This document shows positions 7,968 to 17,838 of a stretch of 64,000 bases of DNA, one piece after another (positions within the stretch are counted from its first letter, which is position 1; each line of letters begins with the position of its first letter). Location: NCBI GenBank assembly GCA_947454485.1, contig CANGJJ010000001.1:1-64000 (forward strand), given 5' to 3'. Both the position numbers and the translations under genes were made by a program. Source of the stretch: Beijerinckiaceae bacterium (lineage in GTDB: Bacteria > Pseudomonadota > Alphaproteobacteria > Rhizobiales > Beijerinckiaceae). Under the pieces are notes generated by a model that saw only the letters and a program-made list of their open reading frames with translations, ran no database searches and had not been told where the DNA came from.

Positions 7968-8372
7968 GTGCTCCCCGCATTTGGAAAACCCTCATGCTTT
8001 TTGGGCCTGTCCGACCTGGCTCCTGCCTGGCTGGTTTTGGGCCGGGGCGAGCGGGGTGGTGGTCGTGGTCTTTCGGCGCACGACCGCGACGGGCGCGGCA
8101 CCTATGGCCTGCGCGGTGGCATAGGGGCTGCTGGCATGGGCAATAGGGCCGCCATGCAGGATCAGATGCAGGATCAGATGCAAGAGCTTATGCAGGAACT
8201 CATGAACGAAGCCTTTGGCGGCGCACATCTTCGTCTGCATCGCGGCGACGAGGGCATCGACATTCGCTGTCCCAGCGACGTTCCTTTCCATGAATGTACT
8301 AAGGCGGCCCTGAAGATGCTCGACCGGCTGAGTGGTGCGACCTCAACCGCGCCGGGAACGACAACGCGTTAA
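7968..8372 (+). CDS. Small hypothetical protein with a Met/Gln repeat
   Basis: The frame gives 134 residues from 7968, or 78 from an internal ATG at 8136. The shorter form is more convincing. It begins with a tandem MQDQMQDQMQELMQELM stretch that would form an amphipathic helix, followed by a region ending in DIRCPSDVPFHECTKAALKML with two cysteines. No family is recognised, and the first 56 residues look like translated non-coding DNA. It precedes the small membrane protein gene in the same direction. Confidence 0.35.
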   Translation: MLPAFGKPSCFLGLSDLAPAWLVLGRGERGGGRGLSAHDRDGRGTYGLRGGIGAAGMGNRAAMQDQMQDQMQELMQELMNEAFGGAHLRLHRGDEGIDIRCPSDVPFHECTKAALKMLDRLSGATSTAPGTTTR

Positions 8373-8443
8373 CGAGCAAGCAAAGAGAGGCTCGCCTGCA
8401 GTCAAAGAAGCAGATAAGGTCGCCTCAGAGGCAAGGGGCAACC

Positions 8444-8752
8444 ATGTTTCGCTTTTTATTCCGAGCGACGGGCCTTCTTTTTCTGGCAGCTGCATTTGCA
8501 GCGCTGGTGGTTGATGCCACGCGCTCAATCGCTGGCGGCATGCTGATGGTCACACCGCTCAGCGAGGCTTTTGCTGCCAAGCTCGTCGCGCTTCAAATAA
8601 GCTTGGAGCGCATACATCCGGTCTTATGGAATCCTCTCGGTCTGTGGGCGCTGCGTCTCCCGATCTGGTTTGTGTTTCTCATCTGCGCACTCATTTTGCT
8701 GCGTTTGGCGCGGCCTCCTGCACCCACCGTGGGTTACTCGAGCAGACCTTAG
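8444..8752 (+). CDS. Small two-TM membrane protein, unknown function
   Basis: The protein has 102 residues. A hydrophobic segment near residues 5-25 (LLFLAAAFAALVV) and another near 72-90 (IWFVFLICALILL) flank a short loop, so it should sit in the inner membrane with a short basic C-terminus. I associate this architecture with conserved hypothetical proteins of Rhizobiales, but no function is known. It lies 55 bases upstream of msrA and could be co-transcribed with it. Confidence 0.6.
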   Translation: MFRFLFRATGLLFLAAAFAALVVDATRSIAGGMLMVTPLSEAFAAKLVALQISLERIHPVLWNPLGLWALRLPIWFVFLICALILLRLARPPAPTVGYSSRP

Positions 8753-8806
8753 GGCTTTTCTTCCGCGCGCTGAGGCTTAGATAGAGGCACAGATGTCACA
8801 GGAGAG

Positions 8807-9469
8807 ATGCTGATGTTCGGCTTTCGCAAGCGCTTGACGCTGCCCACCCCAAGCGAGGCTTTGCCCGGTCGCGCCGAGCCCATCCGCACCAGCGCGCGGC
8901 ACTTCGTGAATGGCCACTCGCTTCACGCACCTTGGCCTGCGGGCATGGAGAGCGCCATTTTTGGTCTTGGCTGTTTCTGGGGTGCCGAGCGCAAATTCTG
9001 GCAACTGGGTGAGGGTGTCTATTCCACGGCTGTTGGTTATGCAGCCGGTGTCACCCCCAATCCGACTTATGAAGAAGTCTGTTCAGGCATGACCGGGCAT
9101 AATGAAGTTGTGCTGGTCGTCTTTGATCCGACCAAAATCTCTTATGAGCAATTGCTGCAATGTTTCTTTGAAAGCCATGATCCGACGCAGGGTATGCGTC
9201 AGGGCAATGACATTGGCACGCAATATCGCTCTGGCATCTATGCGACATCACAAGCCCAACTTGAAGCCGCGCAGACGATGGCGCGCGCCTATGGCGAGGC
9301 TCTGGCCAAGAAAGGCTATGGCGCAGTCACCACCGAGATCATCCAAGCGCCTGAATTTTATTATGCCGAAGACTATCATCAGCAATATTTGGCGAAGAAT
9401 CCGGGCGGCTATTGCGGCCTTGGGGGCACTGGCGTTGCCTGTCAAATCGGCACAGGTGTCAGCGTCTAG
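8807..9469 (+). CDS. msrA: Peptide-methionine (S)-S-oxide reductase MsrA
   Basis: The protein has 220 residues. It repairs oxidised methionine by reducing the S-sulfoxide epimer with thioredoxin. The signature GCFWGAE holds catalytic Cys56, and [14 protein letters not shown] and GVAC supply the recycling cysteines near the C-terminus. The first 45 residues are an extension ahead of the core, as in other proteobacterial long-form MsrA proteins. A second ATG two codons in (8813) could be used. Confidence 0.95.
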   Translation: MLMFGFRKRLTLPTPSEALPGRAEPIRTSARHFVNGHSLHAPWPAGMESAIFGLGCFWGAERKFWQLGEGVYSTAVGYAAGVTPNPTYEEVCSGMTGHNEVVLVVFDPTKISYEQLLQCFFESHDPTQGMRQGNDIGTQYRSGIYATSQAQLEAAQTMARAYGEALAKKGYGAVTTEIIQAPEFYYAEDYHQQYLAKNPGGYCGLGGTGVACQIGTGVSV

Positions 9470-9542
9470 CCATTCATTGTCGCCTTTGTGAGGAAACTCC
9501 GAAGCCTGCATCTCCCGGCGACACATTGAAAGACGTGCAGCG

Positions 9543-10508
9543 CTAAATCCCGCCGCGCAAAGATGCATCAAGACCGCGCAGCAGCGGCAGCACAATGTCG
9601 AGCACGGGCGTTGCGACCTTGTGCTCGCGCGCAAAGGCCTGCACTTGTCCCATAATGGCCTCGACCTCCATGGGGCGTCCTGCTTCCACATCTTGCAGCA
9701 TGGAGGGTTTGGTGATTGGCCCCCCGCTTTGCAGTGACATTTGCGGATTGACGTTGCCGCGCAAATCATACCCCGTCTTGGCTGCGACTTCGAGCGTTTC
9801 TGCAATCAGCTGGTTGCCGACATTGGACAGGCCTGCAGCGCTCAGCGAGGGCAGGCGCGTGAGCGCGGCGAGCGGATTATTGCTGACATTGGTGCAGAGC
9901 TTTTGCCAGATCGCGCGGCGCAGATCAGGGCTCACTTCAGCATTGAGGCCAGCATTGGAGAGTAGATCAACAACAGCGCGCGCGCGTTCTGAGGGGCGAT
10001 TGTCGGGCTCGCCAATCACCCAGCGATTATGGCCATTGTGAATGATGATGCCGGGCGCATCGACCTCATTGGGACAGTTGACGACGATGCCCAAAACACG
10101 TTGCGGCCCGACGTGATTCCACAAAGCCCCATCTGGATCGAGCAGCGGCAAGGCAGCATTGCGCGGCAGTCCATAGTTCCACCACCACGGAATGCCGTTG
10201 AGCACGAAGATCGCCACACCGCGCGGCGCAAGCAGGCGGCCAATCGCACGCGCAGCCAAGGGTGCGGAATGGGCTTTGAGCGTGACGAAGACGAGATCTT
10301 GCGGTGGTAACTCGGCGGGGTCATCGGTGACTTGTAGCGGTTGGCCCCAAATACGTTCGCCGTTGGCGATCAATGTCACGCCATGATGCCGGATTGCGTC
10401 GAGCTGCGCGCCGCGCGCCACCACGCTGACAAGCCCGCTTGATGCGTTGATCAAACGTGCAGCCAGATGACCGCCGACGGCCCCTGCGCCAAAGATACAG
10501 ATTCGCAT
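9543..10508 (-). CDS. Ketopantoate reductase (ApbA/PanE) family protein
   Basis: The protein has 321 residues from the ATG at 10508, which begins directly with the Rossmann motif MRICIFGAGAVGG; a longer frame adds 11 residues without support. The C-terminal helical domain (IWQKLCTNVSNNPLAALT) carries the conserved Lys and Asn of the family. Homologues reduce 2-oxo acids such as ketopantoate with NADPH; paralogues act in other catabolic routes, so the substrate is uncertain. It is convergent with msrA and divergent from the ThDP enzyme gene. Confidence 0.85.
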   Translation of the reverse strand: MRICIFGAGAVGGHLAARLINASSGLVSVVARGAQLDAIRHHGVTLIANGERIWGQPLQVTDDPAELPPQDLVFVTLKAHSAPLAARAIGRLLAPRGVAIFVLNGIPWWWNYGLPRNAALPLLDPDGALWNHVGPQRVLGIVVNCPNEVDAPGIIIHNGHNRWVIGEPDNRPSERARAVVDLLSNAGLNAEVSPDLRRAIWQKLCTNVSNNPLAALTRLPSLSAAGLSNVGNQLIAETLEVAAKTGYDLRGNVNPQMSLQSGGPITKPSMLQDVEAGRPMEVEAIMGQVQAFAREHKVATPVLDIVLPLLRGLDASLRGGI

Positions 10509-10638
10509 AGAACAGCCTCCGCTCCTCTCAGGGAAGCGCATTTGCGCGCGTGGCGCAATCTTGGGGTCTGGCTTGCCTTCACGCGGCGAAAGAGGTCATA
10601 TCCAGCCCAAGCGAAAAAACGTGTCGGGGAGGCCTGTT

Positions 10639-12327
10639 GTGAAGAATTATCGAGACGGTGGTGAGGCGATTGTCGAGGCCTTCCGAAATCTTGGCGTTGA
10701 CTACATTCTCTCCTCGCCCGGCTCAGAATGGAGCCCCGTCTGGGAAGCCATGGCCCGCCAGAAGGTCGAGAATGCCAAAGGCCCCATCTTCATTGATTGC
10801 TGGCACGAGACTCTCGCGGTCGACATGGCCATGGGCTACACGGCTGTGACGGGCCGCCCGCAAGCCGTGCTCATTCATGCAGGCGTTGGCCTGATGCATG
10901 GCTCCATGGCGATCCTCAGCGCGACGCAGGCCGAAGTGCCACTAGTTGTCATGTCTGGCGAGTCAACGACGTTTGGTGATGATCCTGATCAGGTCATGGA
11001 GCCGCAATGGTATGGTGGCGTGAGTGTCGGCGGCGCGCATCGCCTTGTTGAGCCCTTGGTGAAATGGGCGGGCCAAGTCACGCATGCATCCAATATTTAT
11101 CAGACAGTGGTGCGCGCGGGTGAGATGGCCCAGCGTGTGCCGCAAGGCCCCGTCTATGTGAATATGTCGCTTGAAGCGATGATGCAGCCTTGGACCAAGC
11201 CCAATGATCTGCGTCCCGTGGCAGCCGCACCGCGCAATCAGGCACTGCCTGAAGATATCGAGCGCGTCGCAGCTCTCATTCGCAAAGCCAAGCGCCCCGT
11301 GATTGTGACGGAGAGCGCGGGCCGCGATGTTGAGGCCTATCATGCGCTCGAACGCTTGGCGCAGGCCATTGGTGCGCCCGTCATCGGAGGCCGCGCCAGC
11401 ACTTTCACCAATATGGCGCAGTCCAATCCGCTGTGGCTTGGTGTCCAGAATTTCGAACATCTCGAAGAGGCTGATCTCATCTTGCTCGTGGATGGCAAGG
11501 CGCCGTGGTATCCCGCACGCAAGCGTCCCGGTAAGGGCGAGATCGTTGTGATTGGCGATTATCCGATCAAGCATCATTTGGCCTATCAAAATCTACATGC
11601 CGATATTTATATCGAGGCAACGACAGCACGCGCGCTTGCGCAGCTCGCCGATCAAGCCAAATGCGATCAGAAGATCGTGGACGAGCGTCTTGCCCATTGG
11701 GGCAAGGTGCGCGCAGCCTATGATGCAGCCAATGCAGCAGCGCGCGAAAAGGCGCTTGCGGCGAGCGTGATTGATGCTGTGGGCCTTGCGGCTGTGGCAG
11801 CGGAGCTTTTGCCGGCCGATACGATCTATGTCGATGAGACGATCACCCATATGCCGGTGATGCGTCCGCATCTGCCGCTCAACCGTCCGCAGAGTTTCTT
11901 CCGTGTGACGGGTGGTGCTTTGGGTCAGGGCATTGGTGCAGCACTTGGCACCAAGCTTGCCGCGAAAGATCATCCCGTCGTGCTCTTCGTGGGAGATGGA
12001 TCTTTCTTGTACAATCCGATCATTCAGGCCTTGGGCGCGTCAAAAGCCTATGACCTGCCGATCATGATCGTCGTGTGCAACAACAAGCTCTATGAGGCCA
12101 TGCGCAAGGGCCATGTGCTCTATTATCCTGAAGGCGCAGCCGAGACGGCCAAGCTGCATTATGGCGTGAATATCGAAGGCCCAGCCTATGAGGATCTGGG
12201 CTCGCATTTCGGTTTCTTCGGCGCAAAAGCTGCAACGCTCGAGGAGTTGCGCACAGCCTTCCGTGATGGTTTGGCGGCAATGAAAGAGGGCCGCACCGCA
12301 ATCCTCAATGTGTCGCTCATCAAGTAA
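10639..12327 (+). CDS. Thiamine-diphosphate-dependent enzyme, acetolactate-synthase-like
   Basis: The protein has 562 residues from the GTG at 10639, which follows GGGGAGG by six bases; upstream in-frame codons lack a site. The three-domain ThDP fold is clear: an N-terminal pyrimidine-binding domain with the conserved Glu in DCWHETLAVDMAMGY, a central domain (RPVIVTESAGRD), and a C-terminal diphosphate-binding domain with GDGSFLYNP and later NNKLYEA. Such enzymes decarboxylate or ligate 2-oxo acids. It does not closely resemble IlvB, so a catabolic 2-oxo-acid role (benzoylformate- or sulfopyruvate-type) is possible. It is divergent from the ketopantoate-reductase-like gene. Confidence 0.8.
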   Translation: MKNYRDGGEAIVEAFRNLGVDYILSSPGSEWSPVWEAMARQKVENAKGPIFIDCWHETLAVDMAMGYTAVTGRPQAVLIHAGVGLMHGSMAILSATQAEVPLVVMSGESTTFGDDPDQVMEPQWYGGVSVGGAHRLVEPLVKWAGQVTHASNIYQTVVRAGEMAQRVPQGPVYVNMSLEAMMQPWTKPNDLRPVAAAPRNQALPEDIERVAALIRKAKRPVIVTESAGRDVEAYHALERLAQAIGAPVIGGRASTFTNMAQSNPLWLGVQNFEHLEEADLILLVDGKAPWYPARKRPGKGEIVVIGDYPIKHHLAYQNLHADIYIEATTARALAQLADQAKCDQKIVDERLAHWGKVRAAYDAANAAAREKALAASVIDAVGLAAVAAELLPADTIYVDETITHMPVMRPHLPLNRPQSFFRVTGGALGQGIGAALGTKLAAKDHPVVLFVGDGSFLYNPIIQALGASKAYDLPIMIVVCNNKLYEAMRKGHVLYYPEGAAETAKLHYGVNIEGPAYEDLGSHFGFFGAKAATLEELRTAFRDGLAAMKEGRTAILNVSLIK

Positions 12328-12333
12328 GATCAT

Positions 12334-12363
12334 GCGGCAGGTGCATCAGCGCCTGCCGCTTTT
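12334..12363 (+). terminator. Rho-independent terminator after the ThDP enzyme gene
   Basis: The stem GCGGCAGG/CCTGCCGC has a ten-base loop and is followed by TTTT. It lies seven bases after the stop. Confidence 0.8.
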
Positions 12364-12368
12364 GGCTC

Positions 12369-13679
<1,311 letters not shown>

Positions 13680-13705
13680 GCCTTTGCCTTTGGTGCTTCT
13701 GCCTG

Positions 13706-13729
13706 AATGTGTAGCCTTGGTTACATATT
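13706..13729 (-). promoter_or_regulatory. Palindromic operator candidate upstream of mntH
   Basis: On the mntH strand the arms AATATGTAACC and GGCTACACATT flank a central AA; 9 of 11 positions are symmetric. The layout resembles MntR- or Mur-type boxes, but the exact repressor is inference. Confidence 0.5.
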
Positions 13730-13861
13730 GGGGCCTCTGCTCAAGCTGTCAATGGCCGAATGGCGGGCCTGTCTGGCGGAATAGGAAGGCCCCTGCCGGG
13801 TTCCCTCTGGCGGTCGCAACGGGTGGTCGCGAAGCTTTGCATTGCGTGCGAAGGGGTCCCC

Positions 13862-15262
13862 ATGTCACTCCTGTCTCAAGACTGGTTCGCGAGGCTGGAC
13901 CCCATGAACAGCGCCTTTTTGTCGGATCTGCTGGCGAGTATTGCCGAGCGCGGTCGTGCGCTGCTCCAGCGTGACCCGCAGGCGCGCTTGGCCGAGCTTC
14001 CAGCGGCCTTGGCCGATACCTGCGCCACACTGCTCTCGGGGCGTGGAGAGGCCTCTGGGGTGGCTCTGGCGGCCTATGGGCTCGATCTCTATCGCCAGCT
14101 TGATCCTGCTGGCCGCCTCGCCTTTTTCGAGACCCTTTCCCGTGGCTTTGGCCCTGATGAGGAGCGGCTGGCGAATGCGCTGGCCGGTTGGGCCAAGGAT
14201 CAGGATGCGGCAGCGGCCAGTGAGCTTCATTTTGCCGCCGAGCCGCGCCGCCAGGAGCTGCTGCGCCGTCTCAACCGAGCCCCCGGCGGCACGCAGGCTC
14301 TCGTTCATATGCGTCAGGATCTTTTAGACTTTCTGCCGGGCCGCAAAGACCTGCAAATGGTCGATCGGGATTTTGCCCATCTGATGGGGGCTTGGTTCAA
14401 TCGTGGCTTCCTCGTTCTGCGCCGTATCGACTGGTCGACCCCGGCACTGATCCTGGAAAAGATCATCCGCTATGAGGCCGTTCATGCGATCCATGATTGG
14501 GATGATCTGCGCCGCCGCATCGATCCGGTGGATCGCCGCTGCTATGGCTTCTTCCATCCCGCCATGGCGGATGATCCGCTGATTTTCGTCGAAGTGGCGC
14601 TCACCCGCGAGATCCCGGGTGCCGTTGCGCCCCTGCTCGCTGAAAGCCGCGATATGTGCCCGCCCCAACAGGCGCGCACGGCTGTGTTCTATTCAATCTC
14701 GAGCTGCCAGCGCGGGCTCGATGGCATTTCCTTCGGCAATTTCCTGATCAAGCAAGTGGTGGAGGAGCTGCAGCGCGAGCTTCCGCGTCTGGAGAATTTC
14801 GTCACCCTCTCCCCCGTCCCGACCTTCATGAAATGGCTCACTGAGACCAAGCCAGATCTGGCCCCCGGTGAGCAGGATCTTGTGCAGGCCCTGAGCGATC
14901 CCAGCTGGGTGGAAGACCCCGCTCGCATTGAGGCGATGCGCAAAGGTGTTGAGGCACTGGCGGCTGAATATTTCTTGGTCGCCAAGGGCAACAATGGCCG
15001 CCCGCGCGATCCGGTGGCGCGCTTCCATTTGGGCAATGGGGCCAGACTTGAGCGCATCAACTTCATGGGTGATCTGTCGCAAAAAGCGCTGCGTGATGGC
15101 GGTGGCTTGATGGTCAATTATCTCTATGACCTCGACGAGATCGAGGCTAATCACGAGGCCTATGCTAATGACAAGCAGGTGGCCGCCTCCAGTGCGGTCC
15201 GCCGCCTGTTGACGCCTGCCGCGCGAAGCCGCTTGCAAGTTGGGGCGACCTCGTCCAACTAA
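13862..15262 (+). CDS. matA: Malonyl-CoA decarboxylase (MatA type)
   Basis: The protein has 466 residues from the ATG at 13862; the preceding 34 in-frame codons lack family similarity. It converts malonyl-CoA to acetyl-CoA and CO2. The N-terminal helical domain and the C-terminal acetyltransferase-like domain are present, with conserved segments YEAVHAIHDWDDLRRRID, CYGFFHPAM, FYSISSCQRGL and FHLGNGARLERINFMGD. It is followed 30 bases later by matB in the same direction, the classic malonate-utilisation pair. Confidence 0.93.
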   Translation: MSLLSQDWFARLDPMNSAFLSDLLASIAERGRALLQRDPQARLAELPAALADTCATLLSGRGEASGVALAAYGLDLYRQLDPAGRLAFFETLSRGFGPDEERLANALAGWAKDQDAAAASELHFAAEPRRQELLRRLNRAPGGTQALVHMRQDLLDFLPGRKDLQMVDRDFAHLMGAWFNRGFLVLRRIDWSTPALILEKIIRYEAVHAIHDWDDLRRRIDPVDRRCYGFFHPAMADDPLIFVEVALTREIPGAVAPLLAESRDMCPPQQARTAVFYSISSCQRGLDGISFGNFLIKQVVEELQRELPRLENFVTLSPVPTFMKWLTETKPDLAPGEQDLVQALSDPSWVEDPARIEAMRKGVEALAAEYFLVAKGNNGRPRDPVARFHLGNGARLERINFMGDLSQKALRDGGGLMVNYLYDLDEIEANHEAYANDKQVAASSAVRRLLTPAARSRLQVGATSSN

Positions 15263-15292
15263 GGCGCAAAGATGCCTCAGGGACTGCGCGCC

Positions 15293-16810
15293 ATGACTGC
15301 TTATCTCTATGACTTGTTTGCCCGCAACATGCCCGCAGCGGGCAAGGCCTTCATCGAAAATCATGATGGCCGCATCATCAACTTTGGCGATGTTGAGACA
15401 GGCTCTGCCCGCCTCGCCAATGTGCTCGTCTCTCTGGGCGTTGTGCCGGGTGATCGCGTTGCGGTGCAAGTTGAGAAGTCGCCCGAAGCGATCTTGCTCT
15501 ATCTCGCCTGTTTGCGCGCGGGCGCAGTCTTCCTGCCGCTGAACACGGCCTATACGCCGGTTGAGATTGCTTATTTTCTGGGTGATGCAGAGCCGCGTGT
15601 GTTCGTCTGCGATCCCGCGACCAAAGACAAGCTGACGTCTGTTGCCCAGCAAGCTGGCGTCAGTGCGATTGAGACGTTGGGTGTTGCAGCCGATGGTACG
15701 CTCTATGAGCGCATGCAGGCGGCATCCACGACTTTTGAAGATGCCAATTGCAGCGTCGATGATCTGGCTGCCATTCTCTACACATCAGGCACGACGGGCC
15801 GCTCTAAAGGCGCGATGCTCAGTCATGGTAATCTTGCGTCCAATGCGCAGACGCTCATCAAGGCTTGGGGCTTTAGCGACAAGGATGTGCTCATCCATGC
15901 GCTGCCGATCTATCACACCCATGGTCTGTTCGTTGCGACCAATGTCTTGCTCATGGCGGGCGGCACCATGCTCTTCCTGCCCAAGCTCGATCCTGATGCG
16001 ATCATGCGTTTGATGCCGCGTGCCACGACCATGATGGGCGTGCCAACTTTCTACACCCGTTTGCTGCAGCGCTCTGACCTGACGCCTGAGGCTACCAAAC
16101 ATATGCGCCTGTTTATTTCAGGCTCTGCGCCTTTGCTCGCCGAGACGCATCGCGAATGGCGCGCCAAAACCAATCACGCCATTCTCGAGCGCTATGGCAT
16201 GACCGAAACCAATATGAATATCTCCAATCCTTATGATGGAGATCGCATTGCGGGCACGGTCGGTATGCCACTTCCCGGCGTTGAAGCGCGCGTCACCGAT
16301 CCTGACGCTGGTACACCGCTGCCAGATGGCGAGATCGGCATGATCGAAATTCGCGGGCCCAATGTGTTCAAGGGCTATTGGCGCATGCCGGAGAAGACGG
16401 CGGCTGAATTCCGCGCCGATGGTTTCTTCATTACGGGTGATTTGGGCAAGCGCGATGAGCGCGGCTATTACCACATCGTGGGTCGCGGCAAGGATCTCGT
16501 CATCACCGGCGGCTTCAATGTCTATCCCAAGGAAGTGGAAGACGAAATTGACGCTATGCCCGGCGTGATCGAAAGCGCGGTCATTGGTGTGGCCCATGCC
16601 GACTTTGGCGAAGGCGTTACGGCGGTGGTGGTGAAAGACAAGGCCTCGTCGCTCGATGAAAAGACGGTGCTGGCCAATCTCAACGACCGCTTGGCGAAGT
16701 TCAAACAGCCCAAGCGCGTGATCTTCGTCGACGATCTGCCGCGCAATACGATGGGCAAAGTGCAGAAGAATGTCCTGAGGGATACCTATCAGGATTTGTA
16801 CAAGGCGTAA
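15293..16810 (+). CDS. matB: Malonyl-CoA synthetase (MatB type)
   Basis: The protein has 505 residues from the ATG at 15293; an ATG at 15272 would add seven residues. It belongs to the ANL superfamily of adenylating enzymes, with P-loop YTSGTTGRSKGA, YGMTETN, GDLGKRDERGYY and the C-terminal lysine motif PRNTMGKVQK. It activates malonate to malonyl-CoA with ATP and CoA, which MatA then decarboxylates. No malonate transporter or MatR regulator lies adjacent; the substrate-binding protein downstream may or may not be related. Confidence 0.92.
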   Translation: MTAYLYDLFARNMPAAGKAFIENHDGRIINFGDVETGSARLANVLVSLGVVPGDRVAVQVEKSPEAILLYLACLRAGAVFLPLNTAYTPVEIAYFLGDAEPRVFVCDPATKDKLTSVAQQAGVSAIETLGVAADGTLYERMQAASTTFEDANCSVDDLAAILYTSGTTGRSKGAMLSHGNLASNAQTLIKAWGFSDKDVLIHALPIYHTHGLFVATNVLLMAGGTMLFLPKLDPDAIMRLMPRATTMMGVPTFYTRLLQRSDLTPEATKHMRLFISGSAPLLAETHREWRAKTNHAILERYGMTETNMNISNPYDGDRIAGTVGMPLPGVEARVTDPDAGTPLPDGEIGMIEIRGPNVFKGYWRMPEKTAAEFRADGFFITGDLGKRDERGYYHIVGRGKDLVITGGFNVYPKEVEDEIDAMPGVIESAVIGVAHADFGEGVTAVVVKDKASSLDEKTVLANLNDRLAKFKQPKRVIFVDDLPRNTMGKVQKNVLRDTYQDLYKA

Positions 16811-16866
16811 TTGCACTTTGCTCACGCTCGACGCAGTATGACGAAAACCATTGGGGAGGTTTCGTC

Positions 16867-17808
16867 ATGCTGGGTCGTCTGTCTGCATTGCTGTTAAGCG
16901 TCGCTCTTTCACTCTCAGCCCAAGCGCAGGAAAAGATCACCATCGCTTCTGGGGCGCAGGGCAATTGGGAGACGGCGGCGGCTGAGCTTGGGCGCAGCTC
17001 CGGCATTTTCAAAAAACATGGTCTCGATGTTCAGCTGCTCTGGACGCAGGGCGGTGGTGAGACGCAGCAGGCTGTGACCTCGGGCAGTGCCGATATCGGC
17101 ATCGGTCTTGGTCTGGCCGCTGTCATGTCGGCCTATACAAAGGGCGCGCCGGTGAGGCCCGTTGCCAATGCGATGACGGGGCCTGATGTCTATTGGTATG
17201 TGCAGGCCAATTCGCCGATCAAATCGCTGAAAGATGCTGCTGGCAAGAGCATGTCTTATTCGACGGTGGGCTCTTCGACCTATATCGCCGTGCTCGGTTT
17301 GCAAAAACTATATGGCGTTGATCTGAAGCCCGTTGGCACGGGCAGTCCCTCTGCCACTTATACGCAGGTCATGTCGGGTCAGGTGGATATTGGCTGGGCA
17401 GGCCCGCCCTTTGGCATGGATCAATTGCGCAAGGGGCTCATTCGCGTTGTTGTGCGTGAAGCAGAACTGCCGGAGTTTCAGAACCAGACTGTGCGCGTGA
17501 TGATCAGCAATCTGAACTTCATCCAGTCGCGCCCCAAAGCGCTTGAAGCGTTCCGCACAGCCTATATGGAAGTACTCGACTGGATGTATTCTGATCCTGC
17601 CGCCGTGAAGGCCTATTCGGCCTTCTCTGGAATCTCTGAAGAGATCGCACTGCAAGTGCGCGAAGACTATTTCCCCCGCAAAGCGGTGGATCTCAACCGT
17701 CTGGGCGGTGTTGATTTTGCCATGAAAGATGCGGTTGATATGAAATTCATCAAAGAGCCGCTGACGCGGCAACAGCAAGATGAATTTTTTGCCCATTACG
17801 CCAAGTAA
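16867..17808 (+). CDS. ABC-type periplasmic substrate-binding protein (NMT1/SsuA-like)
   Basis: The protein has 313 residues. A signal peptide (RLSALLLSVALSLSAQA) is followed by an NMT1/SsuA/TauA-like binding fold: GNWETAAAELG, FKKHGLDVQLLW, SGSADIGIGLGLAA and MSGQVDIGWAGPPFG. Such proteins deliver sulfonates, nitrate or thiamine precursors to an ABC importer, but no permease or ATPase lies next to it. It is 56 bases downstream of matB and shares its direction. A strong terminator follows. Confidence 0.8.
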   Translation: MLGRLSALLLSVALSLSAQAQEKITIASGAQGNWETAAAELGRSSGIFKKHGLDVQLLWTQGGGETQQAVTSGSADIGIGLGLAAVMSAYTKGAPVRPVANAMTGPDVYWYVQANSPIKSLKDAAGKSMSYSTVGSSTYIAVLGLQKLYGVDLKPVGTGSPSATYTQVMSGQVDIGWAGPPFGMDQLRKGLIRVVVREAELPEFQNQTVRVMISNLNFIQSRPKALEAFRTAYMEVLDWMYSDPAAVKAYSAFSGISEEIALQVREDYFPRKAVDLNRLGGVDFAMKDAVDMKFIKEPLTRQQQDEFFAHYAK

Positions 17809-17813
17809 AAGAA

Positions 17814-17838
17814 AAGGCCCCGCAAGGGGCCTTTGTTT
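17814..17838. terminator. Bidirectional terminator between the binding protein gene and lepA
   Basis: The stem AAGGCCCC/GGGGCCTT has a GCAA loop. T-rich sequence on both strands suits it to ending both convergent genes. Confidence 0.85.

Noticed and set aside
14693-15652. Long minus-strand frame opposite matA and matB
   Set aside because: It is an antisense shadow of two clear genes and shows no recognisable family.
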